From Cinnamomum chago (taxonomy: Eukaryota > Streptophyta > Magnoliopsida > Laurales > Lauraceae), in the NCBI GenBank assembly GCA_038049695.1, contig CP142460.1, positions 39,985,501-40,049,500 of the forward strand: a DNA stretch of 64,000 bases, written 5' to 3'. Positions 58,461 through 64,000 of this stretch are shown one piece after another; the stretch's first letter is position 1, and every line of letters begins with the position of its first letter. The translations under genes and the position numbers were made by a program. The notes under the pieces are model-generated. The model had not been told where the DNA came from. It searched no databases and saw only the letters and a list, made by a program, of their open reading frames with translations.

Positions 58461-59817
58461 ACTGTCCAGAAACTGAATCCGGACCAGTTCAGCTGCACAA
58501 TAACTCTTCCTTTTTACAACCCCTTTTTAGCCACTTTTCTACACTAAGTGAGGAGTATAAATCTCCATTCAAACAACCTCAAATCTCCAACAACATCCAT
58601 CCCATTCTCCTCTATCAACAACACATTCAATACAAGGAAAGGAAGAAGGAAACCATTTCACATAGATACATTTGGAACAAAACAAGAAGGATTAAATACT
58701 ATGCACCAACCCATCTATATGACCATAAATGCACTAATAAGACTTTTCATGAGCATTTATTTCAAAGGAAAGCATTAAATAGGCATGAGTGAAACTTAAT
58801 AAAACCAACTACACTTCTCATAACCACAATGAAAACTCTTAAAAGATCATATCATCCACTTGCCTTAAGTCTTCAAATCAAGTAAATCAAGCTCTAACAA
58901 GTCTTTCAACTCAAAGGTCCAAGCTACAAGGAAAATCCCAAAATAAAACCCTAAAGAGTCAAAACATAGAATAGGAAGAGAGAAGCTTCAATAACAAGGA
59001 TGGAGATTCCCTTAAACTAGGAGAACACAAATCTAGAAGAAGAGAAGGGTCACTTACTTGCAAGGTCCTCTAATGGCAATGGTGAGCTCAAAGAGAGTCT
59101 TGTGATGAATGATTTTCTCTAGCAATGGTGTCAATGGAGAGCTAGGGTGATGAGGAAGAGGATGATGATCTCCACTTCTCAAGTTGTGCAAGATTGATGG
59201 TGAGTTTGGTGATTGCAAGCAAGAGCAAGAAGAAGAAGGCAATGAAAACCCTAGGTTCTCTCTCTTGTGCTGGAAAAAGGAAATGGAAGGGAAAGGTTTC
59301 CTTATAAACAAGTGGGGAGTGGGCTCCACCACCAACAAATCTAATTGGGCTGAAATCATCTCTTTCGGGACCTCGGATGAATTCGACGAAGAAGGAAGAA
59401 ATGATCGTCGAAATATCTAGTTTCCAAAAAGTGTATGTTTCGCGGGTTTCGGGAATATCAAGTTTTTGGGTACAGATTTTGTGTGCAATGACTGTTTTGC
59501 CCTCAAGGCTATGAAATCGGGCTTGAGGATCTCAAACGGGAACGGGATCAACATGAAAGTTGAAGAGCTTAACAATACCAATAAAATGAGATTAAAACCA
59601 TGAATGTAAAATCTTCGATAAATCCCCAAACACATGTAATAACATAAAAAGGAACCCCCAAAGGGCCCTACTAACACAAAGCAATCAAAATTTCCCAAAA
59701 CTAGTACAAAAGCTATTCCAAACTCAACTTAGCCAAAAATCACTAATCAAGCTTAGAACTAACACGCAACTTAATTAGCACTAGTCGGGTTCACTCGGGT
59801 CGGGGTCTTACACTATG

Positions 59818-60073
59818 CATGCGTGTAGGAAATAGTGAGAGTGAAGGATTAAAATTGAACGCAGAGGAGCATAGGTCGGTGCACCCCACAAGCTGTTCCA
59901 TTAAATGCTAAAACGTTCAACAATAATTTCCCCTCTATTGATATTCCAAGAGTCTAGATCTGGTGAGGTAAAACCCACAGTGACCGTGAGTGGACCATTC
60001 ACGGTCCGCTACGTCACTGTGGGTAGCCACCATGCACACTGGCAGCTTACCATGTATCCGGGCAAGAGCTTCT
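59818..60073. other. Spacer between A3 and A4 with a strong hairpin
   Basis: Contains CCCACAGTGAC...GTCACTGTGGG (about 59970-60020), 11-bp perfect arms with an inner CCGTGA..TCACGG pair. Otherwise unremarkable. Confidence 0.6.
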
Positions 60074-61635
60074 TGTGAGACCCAGACCCCTAATTTCCTG
60101 GATTAGCGTTGTTTTTTTTGTGGATTAGTTTCTCTAAGTGGGATTAGTGTTTGTTGGTTGAATTTTTGAGCTAGAATGGTTTTTCACTAGTTTTGGCAAG
60201 TTTTGAAAGCCAGTGAACCTAAACAGTAACCGTATGATCCTACTTGTTTTGCGTGATCAGCTTGGAGAGGTTCTTCGTGATTCCCAAAAATTACCATTTT
60301 GGCTTCGTTTGACTTATCTTGTGAATCTCTACAACTTTCGTATTGATCCCGTCCCCGTTCGAGACCCCAAAACCTGACTTTTCCGACTTTGAGGGCAAAA
60401 CAATCTTTTTACACCAAATCTGGACCCAAATTTTGAGATCTCAGAACCATGCCAAAGTTATACTTTTTGAAAACTAGATTTTATGAGAAACATTTTTCTC
60501 TTCTTCGTCAAGTCCATCCGAGGCCCAGAAAGCCCAGTTCCTAGCCCATGTAGTATTATTAGTTGTGGCCCCCACTTGAACCTTTAAATAATGGCCAAAA
60601 CCCATGTTTTCTTCTTCACTCTTGCCCTCCACGAGATGGAGCACGCCCAGCCCTGCAATAGCACCTCCCTTCCCTTCTTTTTCTCACTTTGTTGCTTCCA
60701 AACTCAAGTTCTATGCAACCAATCACCAAACGAAGGTTGCCATTGCATTCTCCTCCATCTCTTTTTGCTCTAGACACCATTTTCGTGGGAAACCATGAAT
60801 GGCAGCCACCCTCATTTAGTTATTCCTTGCTGGTTGGACCACCTATAGGTATGCAATCACTTTCTCTCTTCCATTTTATGTAATAGCATCCCCTTAAGTT
60901 CTATTTCCTAGTTTGATTTGAACCCATTCCTTGTCTTTCTTGATTTGCCATTTTAGGGTTTGTAATGGTTTATTTTGGGGGTTTTTGTATAGCTTGGAGG
61001 TCTTTGGCTTGGGAGTGTGGTTAGGAGCTTGATTTGCTAACTTGGACCCAAGGCAAGTGGATGAATGAATTGTTTTGAATATTTACATGTTTTATGGAGA
61101 AATCTTGATTTTTTTTATCAATGATTTTTAATGTGCTTTATCTACTCTTTTTGCAATGGTTTTTATTACTCTTAAAAATGTATATTGATGAGTTATTTCT
61201 CTCTTCATATCTTGGAAATGCATATATTATGTTGTCAAAGTTGCAAATGGTTTTCATATAAGATGGGTTTTTCTCTCTCATGTGATTGAATGTGAATGGA
61301 AAGGAAGTGAATGGAGAAATGTGAAATGATGAGAATGGAAGTGTTGAATGATGAATTGGAGGAACTTTTGAGCTCATTTTATTGCAGGAAATACATGGGA
61401 AGTAAGGAGAGTGGTTTTGAGGAGGAAAATAACTCAAATCTGAACACAGTGGGAGTTTTCCGCACCTGGCGGTCAGCTGACGGTCACCTGTCGGCTAGCC
61501 GCTTAGCGCATGGCGGCTAACTGCCAGATAACCGAACCGTCGCGGTTACAATTCTAGAGAGCATTTTTTTCTTCCTAAAGACGGGATCAGCCTCACGGTT
61601 AGCCAGCGGCTAACCGCCGAACCCATCGGGGGCTA
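60074..61635 (-). mobile_element. Family A LTR-type element, copy A4, 3' part, cut by A5
   Basis: On the plus strand it begins TGTGAGACCCAGACCCC, the complement of the family A end. It is collinear with positions 1-1250 of A1 (TTTTATGAGAAACATTTTTC at 60480, CACCATTTTCGTGGGAAACC at 60776). It stops inside its palindrome cassette (61470-61620) where A5 begins. The rest must lie beyond the window. Confidence 0.75.
61470..61620. repeat. Palindrome-like cassette of A4 (GGCTAGCC/GTCAGCTGAC type)
   Basis: GGTCAGCTGACGGTCACC, CGGCTAGCCG, GGCGGCTAACTGCC and ACGGTTAGCCAGCGGCTAACCG: short dyads of the type seen in A2 (CGGTTAGCCG), less regular than in the other copies. Confidence 0.65.
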
Positions 61636-64000
61636 TGTCGCGACCCCGGACCGGCCCGTAGGACTAATCCGGGATCGGGACGATAATGATAAATAAGGAA
61701 TGATAACATGCACATTTGTATTCAATTTCCCACAGGTGTCCGCGGTGAGGATATCACAACAATCAATGAATATTTCTTTTTGAGTGCGGAAGCATGTAGT
61801 AAATCAAATAGTCCAACTATCATTAGTCATGAAGACCATAACAATAAGTGTAATTACTGTATCAGAATGAGCAATGATATATATATATAGCAAGTTTCCC
61901 CAAGTTGTCAAAGTTAAACAAAATATCAGTTAATTACATTCCCACCATAGAGGCCAACAAAGGCCAATACTACAAAAGAATAACCCAAAGGAATAGTTAA
62001 TAAGTTCTCCCCAAAATGTTACGCCTCTTGGCAACCCGATGTCTACATGACATCGTCAGCACGCCACTCAACTAGAGGTTGCAGCTCACCTACTGCCTCC
62101 TCCGGCTCCTCCTCAAGGAAACCGGCAACGGGACCTGAGTACCAAAGCAAATGGGTCAGACACGACGGTCTGGCAAGAGAATGAAAAGATGCAACAATAT
62201 ATAATAGATGAAATCTCTCGAAAAGCATAGAAATCTGTTTAAACAAGAACTCTCATAAAGCAGGTAAAACATTTGCTATAAAACAAGTAAACAAGATAAA
62301 ACATATGAGGTATCCAAGGAATCGGGAATAACAGGGTGGCAATCACATAGAGCTAAGTCCTCTGTCACTAAAGTGACAACAGTATCACGGGACGTCGATC
62401 TCAGTCACGCAAGGTGAGGAGAAACAACGTATACATATATACAATATAATTATACGGGAACGGGACCACGGTAGCGAACCGGGTATCGGGACGGGACCAC
62501 GGTAATAAACCGGGCATCGGGATCCAAACTGCAGCTGGCGGGACGGGAGAGGGATTTCCAAGTCAGTGGATCAGACTGACAAGGTATCCAAGCTTAGTGA
62601 TGCCGACACATAGGATAAAACCAATCGAGACATATACAAGTAAATCAAGTACAGTAAATAAACGGGTAAAACGGGGGTGCTCAAGGGCACGCTGTCATTT
62701 CATGTCGGGCAATACATTTCGAGACGAGTCAATGCTACTATCATGCTTTCGGGAAAACACTTCATGTAAAGTAATGCTTGGAAATGGAGAAATATGATTA
62801 AACTACACCAATTCGGGAAAGACAATGACTTAAAGATCTATTTGAGTGAATAGGGGTCCCGTATGTCGATTATAGATATGACTTGGTACTCCTTGAGTTT
62901 GAAGACATTCCGGGCTCCTTATGCACTCTTACGATTTTCAAAACTTACAATGAGCTTAGGGTTACAACTAGATGTCATGGTAGAAAATCAATGCTATAAA
63001 CGGTCCATCCTAAGTATGATGTTAATTCGGAGACATCGAGCAACCTACTCAGTCATCGAAAGGAATAGAATTCGCGATAACTAACCAAAAGTCTCATATT
63101 TAGATAGAAAGAAGATATCGTGTCATTCTGTCCCGTTCAAGATTGAAATGAAGTGAACATCGATGTCACCGAACCAACCGTGAGGAGCATCGGCTCAAGA
63201 CATCCTCACACATGGTCAAATGAGTCCAAGAAAAATAAAAATCTCAAAATCCACTGGACTCAAACTGAGTCCCCCGTTCGGTCCGATCGATCGGCCAAAA
63301 TTTTTGGCCCAGTGCATTTGAAACAGTTCAGGCAGACCGCATCGCTCGAGCGAACCTGACAGTTCGCTCGAGCGAACTCATCGTTCGAGCGAATATTTAA
63401 ATGTGGTCGAGCGAACTAGCTACTGGAATTCTCGAATTCGTTTCTGGACTGGTCGCTCGAGCGAACGGTCACGGTCGCTCGAGCGAACGGTCCAGAAATG
63501 CATTCCGGACCAGTTTAGCTGCCCTCTTTCCTTCCTTTTTACAACATTTCTCTAGCCCTTCTTACACATCAAATGAGAAATCCATTTCTCCATTCAAGCT
63601 ACTACAAAACCTCCATTAAATCAACATTCTTCTCCTTCACCAACCATACATTCCACAAGAAAAAGAGAGAAGGAAACAACTTCACAATGTATATACATTT
63701 GCAACAAAACAAGAAGATATTCAATGTCATAACTACTACTTCTCCAAGATTATCAATGTGCCATTAATACTTATCATGAGCATTCATTTCAAAATAAAGC
63801 AATAAATGCACATTAATGGAAAATGTCCAAAAATCAATAAAAGCTTAGGAACATCATTCATTCACTTGCCTTAAGTCTTCTAACAATGGAATCAAGCTCT
63901 AACAATCTCCAAAGACAATGAATCCAAGCTACAAGGCAAAAACCCCAAATAAAACCCTAAAATGGTCAAACAATGGAATCACAAAGAAATCTTCCAATAA
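61636..64000 (+). mobile_element. Family A LTR-type element, copy A5, runs off the right edge
   Basis: Starts TGTCGCGACCCCGGACCGG after GGCTA (61631-61635, expected TSD) and follows the A3 order without interruption: GTGTCCGCGGTGAGGATATC (61737), subrepeats (62463-62523), GTGCTCAAGGGCAC (62676), cassettes (63283-63486), leader-like block. It is cut by the window end about 0.8-0.9 kb before its expected terminus. It inserted into A4. No coding sequence. Confidence 0.85.
63283..63486. repeat. Mixed palindrome cassette of A5
   Basis: One CCGATCGATCGG (63283-63294, the A1 type), followed by TCGCTCGAGCGA at 63342-63353, 63364-63375, 63453-63464 and 63475-63486 (the A3 type), plus a CGTTCGAGCG variant at 63382-63391. 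The last pair is enclosed by TTTCTGGAC and GTCCAGAAA. A single copy thus holds both palindrome types. Confidence 0.9.

Larger units (their letters stand above)
52449..59812 (+). mobile_element. Family A LTR-type element, copy A3, complete, with B1 and B2 nested
   Basis: Starts TGTCGCAACCCCGGACC and ends GGGTCGGGGTCTTACA, with a perfect 5-bp duplication CTATG (52444-52448, 59813-59817). Removing B1 and B2 leaves about 3.08 kb of family A. Segment order: GTGTCCGCGGTGAGGATATC (52567), GGAAGCGTG, CACGGTAGCG subrepeats (55360-55440), GTGCTCAAGGGCAC (57823), palindrome cassette (58210-58460), leader-like block, end. No internal LTR copy or polyprotein, so it is best read as a solo long LTR. This is the reference copy for the family. 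Confidence 0.88.

Noticed and set aside
57980-58498. 172-codon minus-strand ORF with SLERT/RSSE repeats
   Set aside because: Same cause: the CTCGAG palindrome cassette of A3.
4474-63486. Restriction-site-like palindromes (HpaI, SalI, XhoI, ClaI cores) as cloning or assembly artefacts
   Set aside because: They sit within diverged natural repeats, show mutational variants and are bracketed by element-specific sequence.

Overview
The window is 64 kb of nuclear DNA from a seed plant, almost certainly a large-genome angiosperm. The evidence is GT-AG introns of up to 8 kb, plant LTR retrotransposons primed by initiator tRNA-Met, plant hAT/Helitron/MITE/SINE insertions, and one recognisable plant gene of 11 exons. 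A magnoliid is possible from the flavour of the repeats, but nothing here proves it. No bacterial-type operons, rRNA genes, CRISPR arrays or intact tRNA genes were seen. Most predicted short ORFs are chance ORFs in repeats.

Layout. (1) 1-9640 is a stack of non-coding LTR-type sequences: minus-strand family A copy A1 (<1-7486), split by a different element, E1 (2318-6053, TSD CCGTT); then the 3' part of a plus-strand family A copy, A2 (7487-8696); then a small repeat with about 0.27-kb direct terminal repeats. (2) 9784-10216 is a hAT MITE with an 8-bp TSD. (3) About 11.8-20.8 kb is host gene 1: a 5' leader exon, an 8-kb leader intron holding a degenerate Ty1/copia element (14421-19533), and an exon with a 31-codon upstream ORF followed 9 nt later by a 163-aa plant protein of unknown function. 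(4) 23.1-28.1 kb reads best as three non-autonomous Helitrons head to tail. (5) 28.5-38.1 kb holds MITEs, a 9-bp-TSD Mutator-like repeat, a foldback pair, a tRNA-derived SINE and a rearranged copia-like repeat. (6) 38244-49771 (minus) is an intact adenosine-deaminase-like gene (N6-methyl-AMP deaminase, MAPDA/ADAL) whose 11 exons splice in frame to 380 codons plus stop; introns 2 and 4 carry a gag-bearing LTR element and a hAT element. (7) 49942-51354 is a hAT-type element, 170 bp upstream of the MAPDA start codon, that contains a gene-like exon on its minus strand. (8) 52.2-64 kb is a SINE, then A3 (52449-59812) with two nested LTR-like elements, B1 and B2, then A4 cut by A5, which runs off the window.

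How it fits together. Two host genes are embedded in nested transposons, and many insertions can be bounded exactly because their target-site duplications survive. The most unusual feature is that every family A, B or E element carries, at an equivalent place, a cassette of 10-14-bp perfect palindromes whose sequence differs between copies (CCGATCGATCGG, CGGTTAACCG, CGGTCGACCG, TCGCTCGAGCGA) while the architecture is kept.
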